From contig OX421968.1 of the NCBI GenBank assembly GCA_949128115.1, positions 27,884,377-27,948,376 on the forward strand: a stretch of 64,000 nucleotides of DNA. Reading direction: 5' to 3'. Each line of letters begins with the position of its first letter. Positions within the stretch are counted from its first letter, which is position 1. This DNA comes from Anaspis maculata (taxonomy: Eukaryota > Arthropoda > Insecta > Coleoptera > Scraptiidae). Shown in pieces: positions 22,640-33,712 of this stretch. The position numbers and the translations under genes were made by a program. Below the pieces are notes generated by a model that saw nothing but the letters and a program-made list of their open reading frames with translations, did no database searches and was not told where the DNA came from.

Positions 22640-24120
22640 CCGCCCCCAATCACTTTGAAATGAAAAACATAAACCCGAAGACATAGCGATCTGATTCTTT
22701 CGGTATATAAATTTAAATAGCTGACTAAAAATGGGAAAGGATAGGCTACTTTTGGTTAGTCGCCGCCCCCAGATTCCGCCCCCAAACGATAAAAAGTGCA
22801 ATTTTCACAAATATTACCGATGTTCCCTAGAGATGAGATGTTCCCTTTAACATTTAGGAACTGCCAACTTAAATTGTGCAACATTTGCTCAGCCGAACGC
22901 TGCCGCTCCCACACGCCGCCCCCAAAGTAAGAGATAAATGAAAAACATGAACCCAAAGACATAGCGATCTAAGTTTTTCGCTATATGGATAGCTGACTGA
23001 AAATGGAAAAGGATAGGCTACTTTTGATATGGCGCCGCCTCCAGCTTCCGCCCCCAAAAGAAAAAAAGTGCAACTTTCAACAATTTTCACTGATTTAGCT
23101 GATAATGTTACCTCGAACATTTGGAAACTCTTGACTCAAACTGTGCAAGAATTTCTTTGCCAAACTCTGCCGCTCCCACACGCCGCCCCCAAAGTGAGAG
23201 ATAAATGTAAAACATGAACCTGAAGACATAGCGATCTAATTCTTTCACTATATTGATAGCTGACTGAAATTGGAAAAAAATAGGCCACTTTTAATTAGCC
23301 GCCGCCTCCAGCTGCCGCCCCCAGCTGCCGCTTCCAAACAAAAAAAAATGCAACTTTCACAATTTTCACTGATTGTCATATTTCCCTTACATTTAGTAAC
23401 TTCCAACTCAAACTGTGCAACAGTTACTTTGCCGAATGCTGCCGCCCCCATACGCTGCCATCAAAGTGAGAGATGAATGAAAAACATAAACCCGAAGACA
23501 TAACGATCCAATTCTTTCGCTATATAGATAGCTTACTAAAAATGGGAAAGAATAGGCTACTTTAAATATGACGCCGCCTCCAACTTCCACCTCCAAAAGA
23601 AAAAAAGTGCAACTTTCAATAATTTCCACTGATTTACATTTTAATGTTACCTCAAACATTCAGAAACTCCCAACTCAAACTGTGGAAGAATTTCTTAGCC
23701 AAACTCTGCCGCTTCCACACGCCGCCCCCAAAGTAAGAGATAAATGTAAAACATAACCCTGATGACAAAGCGATCTAATTGTTACGCTATATAGATAGCT
23801 GACTAAAAATGGGAAGAGATAGGCCACTTTTGATTAGTCGCCGCCTCCAGCTTCCGCCCCCAAACAAAAAAAATGCAACTTTCACAATTTTCACTCGTTG
23901 CCATATTTCCTTAAACATTTAGAAACTCCTAACTCAAACTGTGCAACAGTTACTTTGCCGAATGCTGCCACCCCCACACGCTGCCCCCAAAGTAAGAGAT
24001 AAATGGAAAACATAAACCCGAAGACATAGCGATCTAATTCTTTCGCTATATGGATAGCCGACTGAAAATGGGAAAGAATAGACTACTGTTGATTAGTCGC
24101 CGCTCCCAGCTCCCGCCCTT
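22640..24120. repeat. ~268 bp tandem array inside HINE copy 1
   Basis: The word GAGATAAATG plus AAAACAT recurs at about 22930, 23200, 23469, 23739 and 23997. Each unit has CGCCGCCTCCAGC, a run of CGCCCCCAAA, and AGACATAGCGATCT. There are about 5.5 copies. The short plus and minus ORFs with periodic similar sequences are products of the repeat. Confidence 0.85.
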
Positions 24121-25915
24121 AATCAAAAAAATATTGATGAGTGAAAGAATTTTCATTCAAATCTATTTCATTGGCAAGTACCCCATTCTGATAACAAAAT
24201 ATCAACAATGAGTTTCGAATGAAGAAAGTGGGCAAGGAATGGTGTTTCTCCTTCAACCAAATTTCTTTACGTTCACAATATGCCTCTTTGAGAAAATGCG
24301 CTACTGAGACTCACGCACGTGAAGGCATACTCACTTGTTTAATCCGGTCCTGGAATTTTTTCCTACTTGCTGTATAGCTTTTTGTAAAGTATCAGTGAGA
24401 GTGTGGGAGAATGTAACATGAAAATTTCAATCGATTATACGAAACCGTTGCAGAAATATTGCACTTGGAAAATTGTGACTAAAAGTACAAAACACCCTGT
24501 ATCTTCGTAACTAATGGCCAAAAAATACTGTTCCTTGTTGGTCTCAACTCATCTTGGAGTCCTCTATCCAGTGTTGAAGTTTGTCACAGATCACGGAACA
24601 CCCTGTATAAACGTTGAAGTTTCAACGAAGCTTTAAGCTTGCGGTAGGAAGCCAATCTTAACCAGCAACGAAGTTTTTAGTAAAATAGCAAGTTTTTCGA
24701 ATGAAAACTCCAGCCAAATTCCCTCTATACTGATGGAAATCGCAATGAAGTGAGAATATCCGCAACCTTATTATTTAGTTCGTCGATTTATTAGAACCCT
24801 GGATTAGCTCTTAAGCCTATGCAGCATTTAGTCAATATTGTTTTCTTTAGAACTTGAGTTTACTGGCCCGTTAGCTCTTTAGCTCGTAATCTCATTCGAC
24901 TGTTAGCATTTCGCTCATTAGGTCATCAGCTACTCCGCTCGTTAGTCCAGTGAATCATTTTCAAAGACGTTACCTAGTTCATCAACTCGTCAGCTCGTTC
25001 GAAACTTAGTTTTCAAGTCTTATTCAGCTAGTCAATTTATTAGCTTGTTGATTTGTTGAATCGTTTATAGTTTAATGAATCGTTAGCTTGTTTGTTTGTT
25101 CGCGGAGGGTGTAAATCAAGTAAAATCAAGTAGATGAAGTGATTAGAATGACATAAATCAAATAGGTACTTCAAGTTTGATTCTGTAGCTATTTTAGTTC
25201 ACTAGATAGCTAGTTAGCTCATAAACTCATTAGTTCGTTAACTTATTGGTCAACTTTTTGGCAAAAATCCACTAGTCACGGCATTATTTTGTAAGCTTGT
25301 TTTCCTGCTAGCTAGAAAGATATTCAGTTCGTCAGCTAAAAAGTTAGTTTGGTAAGTCGTTACTTTGAAAGCTCGTTCTTGGATTCGCTAGCATGTCTGT
25401 TACTTCCCAAGTTCCGTTAGATTTGTCATTTTATTAGCTTGTTGGTTTGTTGAATATTTGCTTCATGATTCAATCGATCGCTAATTTATTGTTCATTTTA
25501 CTTTGTTTTTGTGATTTAGTTCATTACCCCCGTTGGAATTTTGTCGCAAGCTAGTTACTCAGCTCATCAGTTCGTCGGCTCCTTAGCTTTTCAATAGTAA
25601 TTTTTTAGCTAGTTATTTTGTCAATTCGACAGTGTTTTAGCTCATTAGTTCGTCAGTCTGTTCGTGATCAGTTCATCAGCCATTCTGTTATTTTGTCAGC
25701 TCACTTTGTCTTCCGCTAGCAACATTATTCTTTTCGTCAACTTGTAAGCTTATTAGCTCGGTACCTCATCAGTTTAAAAGTGGAATTTCCAGTTCAAAAG
25801 TGGATTTTCCAGGTTGTAAGTAGGATTTTCAGTTTAATAGTAGAATTTCCAGTTGAAAAGTGGAAATCACGAATGAAAATAAGGATGGCCTTTCAACGTC
25901 GTCCTACATACACAT

Positions 25916-26764
25916 CAGTTGGCCCATCAGTAAAAATGCAATTTAATTATAGAAAATTAATGATGAGAATGTGGAAATATTTTGAAATATTTTTTTTTCT
26001 TCATCTTCACTACATCGCACTCCCAGTTCAATAGGTGCCATAAGTGCAAAACATCTAATTTTGCAGGAGATGCAAAACAAGATACGAGAAATTTTTTAGT
26101 AATAACTGACTGGAATTTGAGGATTATAATTACTGACAATTTTGTGCATTTAGTTTTATAATGTGACTGAAAATATGCTAGATAGGTTTGAAAATGTATA
26201 TGTTTATAATTGATGTGATTATTGTTAAGTATGTCGCTATTCCGTGAAAAAGGTGATGCTCTTCAGTGAAAAACATATCAGATATGGCGTTATTGCACGG
26301 AATTTTATTCAAAAAAGGAGTCAAATTTAGTATAATAATGAAAATAATAATGCTGTATGATTCTAAGCAAGAAAATACAAGAATGCAGTTATGCAGATAC
26401 ATTAAATCACAAAATTCAAATATAACTGAATTGACAAACTCCAAGACTTGGAAAAAAAAATTTTATAAAGGGTGTAAGATGGGGCCTATACCTAGCTCAG
26501 GAGCAACAATAGCAGATTACTAACATCGTATTTACGTCTAAAAACGTCTGAAGTAATACCGTTTTCATTTTGACAACAGCCTTTAGATCATAATTCGAAA
26601 TTGCCGGGTGATTATGATTGGTTGATTCTTATCATGTGGCCTTCAACTAGTCTATCATAACGTCCCACTAAAACAAAGTAACCACCCCCAAAATGAATTT
26701 CGGGATCATACCGTCACAACTCTTATACTTATGGCGCTATTGCACTGAAATTGAATTCATTAAA
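25916..26764. other. No recognisable feature
   Basis: An AT-rich stretch. The short open frames here show no domain or family signature. A near-repeat of ATGGCGTTATTGCACGGAATTT (26283) and GGCGCTATTGCACTGAAATTG (26734) is the only structure noted. Confidence 0.5.
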
Positions 26765-27000
26765 ACAAGCGAATATGCCTCATGGGCATGAGGCTCAGCA
26801 GCGCAGTTCTTTTTGAAAGAATTATTGGACGCAAGATGTTAATTAGGTTTCTATCGTTATTTGGAGAAAAATTCCAATATGGCGACCAAACTAGCGGCGG
26901 AATCATGAAACTCGGCTAAAAAATGAGAATGATCGAAAAAACAAGGGTAAGTTCCATGGAAATCGTTTCACTGATAAGAAATTTCAATATGGCAGCAATG
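26765..27000 (-). mobile_element. HINE-like element, copy 2 (3' fragment)
   Basis: In reverse orientation it carries the 3' signature: AACAAGCGAATATGCCTCAT, the hairpin GCCTCATGGGCATGAGGC, then subterminal sequence ending near AACATCTTGCG and one and a half of the ~118 bp GCCATATTGAAATTTC units. The 5' half is absent. It adjoins the LINE remnant at about 27,000. Confidence 0.7.
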
Positions 27001-27660
27001 TGGCAGCTGTACACGTAGGGTCTATGGTGGAAAGGCGAAAAAAGCTTTTCACGATGATCTGTCAAACGGAAATGTCACTGTCAAAAAGTGACAGAGGAGA
27101 TTTCTTAAAACTGCGACTTTCCATGATAACAGGCTTATTTCCTGCAAGGGGCACTCCACACCTGGACCTTTTGCGGCAATTCAACATGCAGTCTCTGTAT
27201 ACTGGCCTGCATACCAGACGTGACATGATATCTGTGATTTTTCGACACAATAAGATTATCAAGGGTGAGGATGACTGCTCGGAGTTGCCGTAATCGCATA
27301 GGTTTTCGTATACCCAGACCTAACTCCTGCTCCATGTACCTACCCTACGCGAGAACTCGTGGACCACCAACTCCCCCCTCCATCAGATGATTCACTCCTA
27401 CCGTGACGTCGAGGCTGATTGTGACATCCCCCATCCATAACCATACTACTGTTCCAGCCACCAAAGAGATATACAGGTGTCGGCATGACGAGGGACGACT
27501 GACACTTCATCGAGGCCAGTTTGTTCCTTTTTCACACATTCTAAGTAGCAAAATAGGACTTTTGCTCTTCTTAAATGTGCTTCAAGTAATAATAATAACA
27601 ATATCTGTCATCTTTCAAAAATTACAAGCTGTCGAAGCCCCAATTTTGACAATAAATAAA
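27001..27660 (+). pseudogene. Decayed LINE pol C-terminus and 3' UTR
   Basis: The plus strand reads LLRQFNMQSLYTGLHTRRDM then ISVIFRHNKIIKGEDDCSELP up to a stop at about 27291. In the next frame it continues RIGFRIPRPNSCSMYLPYAR and ends in ISLPHP-type sequence near 27,440. This is the LxxRR(x)n-F-hxKhhxG-CSELLxRhxFRhPxxxxR signature of the C-terminal part of Jockey/CR1-type reverse transcriptases. A single frameshift separates the two parts. The final AATAAATAAATAAC near 27,650 could be the 3' end. The catalytic part is missing. The boundaries are uncertain, especially 27,001-27,150. Confidence 0.5.
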
Positions 27661-27895
27661 TAACTTTAGAAGTAACGAACGGACTACAATCAAATTTGGG
27701 TTCAATCAAGAAAATTGTTAGCACGTGAATAGATTCAGCTCAATTCTGGAATGTTACTTGGGGAAGATATCAAATGTTCCCCAAAAAATACGAAAAAAAC
27801 TGATGTCTCAAATTTTTCTTCTGTGTTACTCAACCGCACTGAAAATACTGAATTGTCATGTATACCAGAAAAATGGTATCCAATACTATTTGTGA

Positions 27896-28026
27896 AACAA
27901 AGCTCTCCGACTCGAGCTCCGACTACTGAATGCCTGCGCACTGATGAGCCTCCAATAGGGGCGAAACACGTGTCTGTGCAGTTTCGGTCCGACCGTCTGA
28001 TGTTGTGGTAGTCGGAGAGCTTTGTT
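27896..28026 (+). repeat. Inverted-repeat cassette containing a hammerhead motif
   Basis: CAAAGCTCTCCGACT at 27897 is matched by AGTCGGAGAGCTTTG ending near 28024. An inner pair, CCGACTAC (27919) and GTAGTCGG (28009), extends the hairpin around the ribozyme. The cassette could be a small non-autonomous element or the stem of a Penelope-like long repeat. Confidence 0.7.
27934..27981 (+). ncRNA. Hammerhead ribozyme, schistosome/PLE-like type I
   Basis: All core positions are present in order: CTGATGA (27941-27947); stem II GCCTC/GGGGC closing the loop CAATA (27948-27962); GAA (27963-27965); a minimal self-complementary stem III ACACGTGT (27966-27973); and cleavage site nucleotide C (27974), giving GTC before the cut. 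Stem I is seven pairs, CTGCGCA (27934-27940) with TGTGCAG (27975-27981), including one G-U. The tiny palindromic stem III is the form found in hammerheads of Penelope-like retroelements, retrozymes and schistosome SINEs, where dimers often self-cleave. It would process element RNA. No reverse transcriptase of Penelope type was found nearby. Confidence 0.85.
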
Positions 28027-28126
28027 CCATTGTTTCATTAAAAATGCGCGTGACCGCTATATGGCTCTAAGAGGCGCAATATTTATATTTGCGTGTTTGT
28101 TGTCTTTTAATACTATTTGTAGTTAT

Positions 28127-29164
28127 TATACACACATCAAAAGAATCTAGGGGACAAGCAAATTCAGACGATTTCTAAAATCATCATAACTTTTGATTGC
28201 CGTCAGCGATTTCATGTCTGTTCCCAGTGTTCGATAGCCTAATCCTTCGTTTTCATGTCTTGATCACGTCGAATACTAACAATGTTTTATAAAGTTTCTA
28301 CAGGGTGATCAATGGAACAGTGTAAAATTGCCGTAAGTTCAGTACGAGCGCGATTTCCCAAAACAATTTTTCATGCATTTCAATAGCACAGTTATGAAGA
28401 CTGGTATTTCAGCTTCAGTACCGTTTTTGAATTTTGGAAATCGAAGGTAAATTGCCAAAGATATTAATCATTTTGTGCCGCCATGTTGAACTCCCAAGAA
28501 GTGATCCAATTTCATTGAAACTTGGATCACATTCATGTCTGGTTTCAGTAATTGGAATTTCAAGGTCAAATGTCTTCTCGGTCACTTCCAAGCCGCCACA
28601 TTAAACTTTTATGTAAATGATTCGATTTTAGTGTGTTTCAAGCTTCATTCAAATAGAATCATTTATGTAAAAAGTTCAATATAGCGGCTCGAAAGTGATC
28701 GAAAGTGACATTTGACCTTAAAATTCCAATTACTTGAACCAGACATGAGTGTGTTCCAAGATTCAATGAAATCGGACCACTTTCTTTTTTCTTGGAAATT
28801 CAACACGGCGGCACAAAATGATCAATATCTTGGGCAATTCAGCTTCGATTTTCAAAATTCAAAAACGTTACTGAAGCTGAAACACCGATCTTCATAACTG
28901 TGGTATTGGAATGCATGAAATATTTTTTTTTGGGAAATCGCGCTCGTACTGAACTTTCGGCTATTTTACACTGTTCTATTGATCACCCTGTAGCAACCTT
29001 ATGGAACTTTGTTCGTATTTGACGTGATCAAGGCATGAAAACGAAAGATTGGGCAATCGAACACTGAAAACCGATATGAAATCGCTTACGGAAATCAAAA
29101 GTTATGATGATTTTAGAAATCGTCTGAATTTGCTTGTCCCCTAGATTCTTTTGATGTGTGTATA
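28127..29164. repeat. 1.04 kb near-palindrome, almost no loop
   Basis: TATACACACATCAAAAGAATC (28127) pairs with GATTCTTTTGATGTGTGTATA (ending about 29164). Intermediate landmarks such as CAGGGTGATCAATGGAACAG (28310) and CTGTTCTATTGATCACCCTG (28970) pair symmetrically, down to a centre at AAGCTT near 28640. The arms are about 515 bp with roughly 85-90% identity by eye. There are no ORFs of substance. Confidence 0.9.
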
Positions 29165-29367
29165 TGTTGCCAATAATGTCAAAGAATATGCCATACTACT
29201 ACAGTTGTTATACAGTCCCGAAATAAGTGTTACAAAACTCACAGGGAGATAGAAAATTGAAAAATAAGGGAACTTCTCTCTATAAGCATACCCTCGCAAA
29301 CGCATAATAACGGAGATACAGGCCTTCAAAGCTGTTTTTCGAAAACAGTTTTTTTTTGCATGAAGTC

Positions 29368-30375
29368 AAAACCAAAGTTTACCGAAACAGGTCTCTATTG
29401 AACAATAATAACGCATTCCATCAAACATTTTTAGGGGCGAAGATAATAGGGAGTGCCCTCCCCCCATTCCCCCTATTTTTGACCTCCCCGAATATTTTTG
29501 GTTATTGTCTCAATTTTTTAATTCTACGCTCAATTTAGTTAAAAAGTTACTCTTGCAAAATTTTGATTCTAGGCTTTGTTTTCGAGATATTTGGGATTGA
29601 AACATTGGAAAGCATCTCGAAATCGCAATATCCCTGGCCCTAAAAATTAAAATTCAAGAAAACCCATGATTTGTCAACTGGAATGAGTTTTCTGGGTGTT
29701 CTTAAGTTGATAAACCACCATTTTTGCTGAGAAAGATGAAGTGTTTCAAAAAAAAAAACATTCGGGCCCTGGAAAGTAACGATTTCATGTTGTTTCTCAA
29801 TGTTTCAAACCCAAATATCTTGAAAATTGAGCCTCTAATAAAATTTTTGCAAGAGTAGCTTTTTTCTTTGAATTGAACGCAGAAATCAAAAATTGAAACC
29901 GTTTCAAGAAATATTCAGGGGGGCAGTGCCGTCTCTAGGCATGTTGTCTCTAGGCGTCTCTTACCTTTCAAGCGCCCACGGCGCTTCATCCCACTAAACT
30001 TATCCAGAAAAGACTTGTTTTTCAGTCGAAAACTTTCAAGAAGTGCAAAATTTTTGTGAAAAAAGTTCATTTCATAAGTAATTGCGCTAGAAAAATCAAA
30101 AAGTGAAATCGCAAAATGCTTGAAATATGCCGATTATTATCAGCTTTATTATTATGTTGAAAAAAATTTGTTCTTTTTTTTCGCATACCTTCATAAGAGG
30201 GCCCCCTCATTGCTTGTGCCCGGGGCCCCATTTGTTCAAAAGACGGCACTGCAGGGGGGTTGAAAATAGGGGCAAAAGGGGGAGGGTACCCCCTATTATC
30301 TTTACCCCTATAAATATCTGATGGAATTCGTTACTATTGTTCAATGAAGACCTGTCTTAGTAAACTTTGGTTTGA
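29368..30375. repeat. Near-palindrome with a hAT MITE in its right arm
   Basis: AACCAAAGTTTACCGAAACAG (29369) pairs with TAAACTTTGGTTT (ending 30373). GATAATAGGGAGTGCCCTCC pairs with GGAGGGTACCCCCTATTATC. TTGCAAAATTTTGATTCTAGG pairs with CCTCTAATAAAATTTTTGCAA. Removing the 328 bp MITE at 29924 restores symmetry about a centre near 29,700. Confidence 0.85.
29924..30251. mobile_element. hAT-type MITE, TIR CAGTGCCGTCT
   Basis: Perfect 11-bp inverted ends CAGTGCCGTCT / AGACGGCACTG are flanked by an exact 8-bp duplication CAGGGGGG (29916-29923 and 30252-30259), diagnostic of hAT transposition. The other palindrome arm has the single unduplicated site. A relative lies at 59891-60077 and shares GGCCCCGGGCACAAG and the GACGGCACTG end. 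It is non-coding and would need a hAT transposase supplied elsewhere. Confidence 0.92.
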
Positions 30376-30991
30376 ATTTGAATAAAATCGGTTAAATGGT
30401 TCAAAAGTTATGCAAAAAAAACTAGTTACCGAATATGACATCAAATTTTGAAGAAAAATCTTTACAGGATGACTTTTTCAACAGAAACTCGAAAAACAAA
30501 ATTTTGGGTACGGTCCTGTATTTATTTCATAAGTGAATAAGGCGCTACAAAGGCTCTTGGTTCTAGAATATACCTGCAAAATTTCAATAGATTCTATAGA
30601 TGTATTCCTGAGATATGGCCAATCAAACTTTTCGGTTGAACACATTAATCACCTGTATATCGGAAACGGGGGACGTCAGGAAAATTTCGAAGGCAGATTC
30701 TGATTTGCCTCGAGAAAGTACATCTACCCTTGCACTACCTGTTGCAGTACCCTTGTTGGTTACTTCATGGAAAGTGGAAAGTTTTTTCTTTTTTTAATTA
30801 TCTTGAAGGGGAAGTTTGTTATGGAAGGAGAGTATCCGTTTCGCGTGAACACCCTGTACAGCACTTCGAAGAACATGAGAAAGCAACATTTGAATAAATA
30901 GCATCTCTTTCACTCCGAAGATTAATTTTTTTTTAAATATACAAAATTGAATTAAATTCAGGTGTTTCAGAAGTATAAGTACCCAGCTATA
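30376..30991. other. Repeat-derived spacer, no gene
   Basis: It holds a diverged piece of the same family as 32235-32509 (TCGGTTAAATGGTTCAAAAGTT and GAGATATGG-type words) and two inward or outward CACCCTGTA/TACAGGGTG-type motifs (for example ACACCCTGTACAGC near 30848). There is no coding signal. Confidence 0.5.
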
Positions 30992-32234
30992 TAGTATATT
31001 GGAAATAGAATATCTGCTGGAATTAATTCAAACAAAAACGATTTTTTCACCATGGCTAGCTTTCAGTTCCCTCTTCAACATATCAAAAGTCCTCAACTCT
31101 GGGACTGCTACAAATCAGTATACAGGGTGAAAGTTTATTATTTTTCCTCACTTCCTTTCTTTCTTGAAAAACTGATGACTGAATAAAACGGTTTTAGGCT
31201 AGTTTGATGGGCCATAGTCTTCCAATAAACATATAGAAAATATACCACCCAGCCACTTCTGTGTATCAAGTTACAGGGTGAAAACTAATTTTCATTTTCA
31301 ATTTTTTTTCTTGGAGGAACTAATCTAGATTGAAGCCGGTTCCAGTTCTTTTGCAAGCTTACAATGTTATATTGAACATATGAAAAGGATAGATCTCTGC
31401 AACTGCTGCTTTTCAATTTACAGGGTGAAAAGTCATTTTCACGTTTCAATTTTTTTCTTGGTAAAATTTGCTCACACAACAATTGCGACTGATTTTTCTG
31501 GAAACTTGAAGTTTTCAGTCAAACATATCAAAATAATACACTTCTGCTACAAATACGTTTTTTTTATGAATTTAAATGTTTGGGTATATTCGGGTATATT
31601 GCATCAAAAATTCAGAAAATCTTGGAACGCAGCCAAATATTTAAATTTGTAAATATAAACGTACCTGTAGCAAAAATTTATTATTCTGATATGTTTGACT
31701 AGAAACCTCAAATTTACAGAAAAACCAGTCGCAATTGTTGTGTGAGCCGATTTCATATGAAAAAAATTGAAACGTGAAAATGACTTTTCACCCTGTAAAT
31801 TAAAAAGCAGCAGATGCAGAGATGTGTGCTTTTTATATGTTCAGTATGACATTATAAGCTTGCAAAAGAACTGAAACCGGCTTCAATCTAGATCAGTTCC
31901 ACCAGGAAAAAAAATTAAAGATGAAAAATAGTTTTCACCCTGTAACTTGATACGCAGCAGTTGTTGGGTGGTATATTTTTAATATGTTTATTGGAAGTCT
32001 ATGGCCTATCAAACTAGCCTAAAACCGTTATTTTCGGTCATCAGTTTTTCAAGAAAAAAATAAAGTAAAGAAAAATAATAAACTTCCACCCTGTATACTG
32101 ATTTGTAGCAGTCCCAGAGTTGAGGTCTTTTGATATGTTGAAGAAGGGACTGTAAGCTTGCATTGTTGAAAAAATCGTTTTTGTTTGAATTAATTCCAGT
32201 AAAGCACTTATTTTTTTCTATTTCCAATATACTA
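30992..32234. repeat. 1.24 kb near-palindrome
   Basis: TAGTATATTGGAAATAG (30993) pairs with CTATTTCCAATATACTA (32218-32234). TACAGGGTGAAAGTTTATTA (31124) pairs with AATAAACTTCCACCCTGTA near 32090. TACAGGGTGAAAAGTCATTTTC pairs with GAAAATGACTTTTCACCCTGTA. The centre is about 31,613 with ~80 bp unpaired. A partial left-arm copy recurs at 62160-62860. Confidence 0.9.
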
Positions 32235-32509
32235 ATACAGGTGTTTCAAATTTAAATCGCGTCCTTTCAGGAAATGATGAAAAAGTGTAGACTTTCTCAA
32301 AAAAATATATTTCAGAAACGAATAATAACGGAGATATCGGCGTTCAAAGTTGAACTTGAAAAATCGATTTTTCGTCATAGGTTTGGAACTTCTCAACCGA
32401 TTTTGTTCAAATTTTAATTGAAGCTTACTGAAATGAGTCTGTATCGAACAATAGTAAAGCGTTTCATCAAAAATGTTTAGGAGCGTGGATAATGGGGGAT
32501 GCCCCCGCT
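32235..32509 (+). repeat. Dispersed family F, left part
   Basis: Starts near ACAGGTGTTTCAAAT and contains GATATCGGCGTTCAAAGTTG, TTTTGTTCAAATTTTAATTG and GTTTCATCAAAAATGTTTAGG. Related copies are at 29270-29460, 30280-30420 (inverted), 35660-35830 (inverted) and 62861-63170. The HINE at 32510 interrupts it, and it resumes at 33713. Confidence 0.6.
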
Positions 32510-33712
32510 TTTTAGCGCACTTTCCCAAAAAATGGGAAAAAGGCGCTTTTAGCTTCACTTTGTCCGTCCGTCCGTCCGTCCGTCCGTCTGTCCGTCTGTC
32601 CGTCTGTCCGTCCGTCCTTACCCGGGATAACGATGTCGATGTGGTGTAAACGCTGATCAATAGCACATATGTCCAGGATGTCAAGTTGACTTTTAGTTTT
32701 TTGTTATTTTGCCGCCATCTTTGATCCGCCATTTTTAATTTCTCTAAAAGTGATTCGATTGAAATGAAATTTGCTGGCAATATAAACCACATCAAGATCT
32801 ATCCAAATTTTGACAATTGATGTCCCGCCGCCATCTTGTATTCTCCATATTGAACATGTTTCGAAATGATAGAACCAGGAGAATTATGCCTCAACGAAAA
32901 GAGATATCGATGTTGTGCAAACGCCAGTCGAATGCGTACGTGACCACCATATAAAGTTGACCAATGACTTTTGTCACTTGGCCGCCATCTTTGATCCGAC
33001 ATTTTGAATTTCTCTGAAAGTGTCTGATTCGAGTGAAATTCGCAAGCGATGTGAACTTCAATTAGATACATCCAATTTTCGACAATTGATGCCCCGCCGC
33101 CATCTTGTATTCTCCATATTGAACATGTTTCAAAGTGATGGAAGTAGGAGAATTATGCCTCAACGAAAAGAGAGATATCGATGTGGTGCAAACGCCAATA
33201 AAATGCGTACGTGTCCACCATATAAAGTTGACCAATGATTTTTGTCATTTGGCTGCATCTTGATCCGCCATTTCGAATTTCTCTGAAAGTTGTCTGATTC
33301 GAGTGAAATTCGCAGGCTATGTGAATTTCAATTAGATACATCCAATTTCCGACAATTGATGCCGCCCGCCGCCATCTTGTATTCTCGATTTTCATAGAGC
33401 TTGGGACTCGCCTTTGTTTTGTATGATCATTCTTATTCTCCAGCCAAATTCCAACATTCTGCCGCCATCTTGGCCGCCATATTGAAATCTCTTATTAGTG
33501 GAACGATTTTCATGAAACTTGGAACTCATCCTTGTCTATAGTACGATCATTTTGATTTTCAAGCCAAATTTCATGAATCTGACGTTATTTTGGCCGCCAT
33601 ATAAATTTCTGCCCAAATAACGGTAGAACCCTAATTAACATCTTGCGTTCACCAATCCTTCAAAAAGGAAGTGCGCTACTGAGCCTCATGCCCATGAGGC
33701 ATATTCGCTTGT
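32510..33712 (+). mobile_element. HINE-like element, copy 3
   Basis: Starts TTTTAGCGCACTTTCC, then GGCGCTTTTAGC, a (GTCC)n/(GTCT)n run (32567-32619), about 2.7 units of a 270 bp tandem repeat containing GCCGCCATCTTG, then 118 bp-type units (33455-33620). It ends AGGAAGTGCGCTACTGAG, the hairpin GCCTCATGCCCATGAGGC, and ATATTCGCTTGT. The inverted pair AGCGCACTT / AAGTGCGCT links the start to the subterminal 3' region. The flanks are ...CCGCT and TCACC.... This is the clearest short copy for defining both ends. Confidence 0.7.

Larger units (their letters stand above)
22266..24339 (+). mobile_element. HINE-like (Helentron-associated) element, copy 1
   Basis: It starts TTTTAGCGCATTTTCC and is followed by a (GTCC)n run. 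It ends AATGCGCTACTGAG, a palindromic segment around CACGCACGTG, then CTCACTTGT. The left-end TAGCGCATT is the inverse complement of the subterminal AATGCGCTA, an asymmetric terminal inverted repeat. The interior is a ~268 bp tandem array. The opposite arm of the foldback (20400-20440) is an empty site: it reads directly from CCGGACTAAAAAAAATCATT, showing insertion within a T run with no longer duplication. T-T insertion, asymmetric inverted repeats, a microsatellite and a 3' hairpin match Helentron-associated non-autonomous elements of the DINE-1 type. No Rep/helicase gene is present. Confidence 0.65.
19660..25915. repeat. Large foldback (6.2 kb) with insert-filled arms
   Basis: The outer arms pair. 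GACGGCGTTGACAGGCCATCG near 19680 matches GATGGCCTTTCAACGTCGTC near 25883. AACTGATGAGCTACCGAGC near 19750 matches near 25760. The block 20150-20420 (AGGGTGTTCCGTGATCTGTG to CCAGGACCGG) matches 24345-24605. Deeper, 20427-20700 pairs with 22110-22262. The right arm carries an expanded run of AGCTCGTTAGCTC-like words (about 24850-25770) that is much shorter on the left (19750-20040). One arm holds a SINE and the other a HINE. Confidence 0.85.

Noticed and set aside
22436..23756. Series of 60-120-codon ORFs on both strands with similar peptides
   Set aside because: All fall inside the 268 bp tandem array of HINE copy 1; their similarity comes from the repeat.
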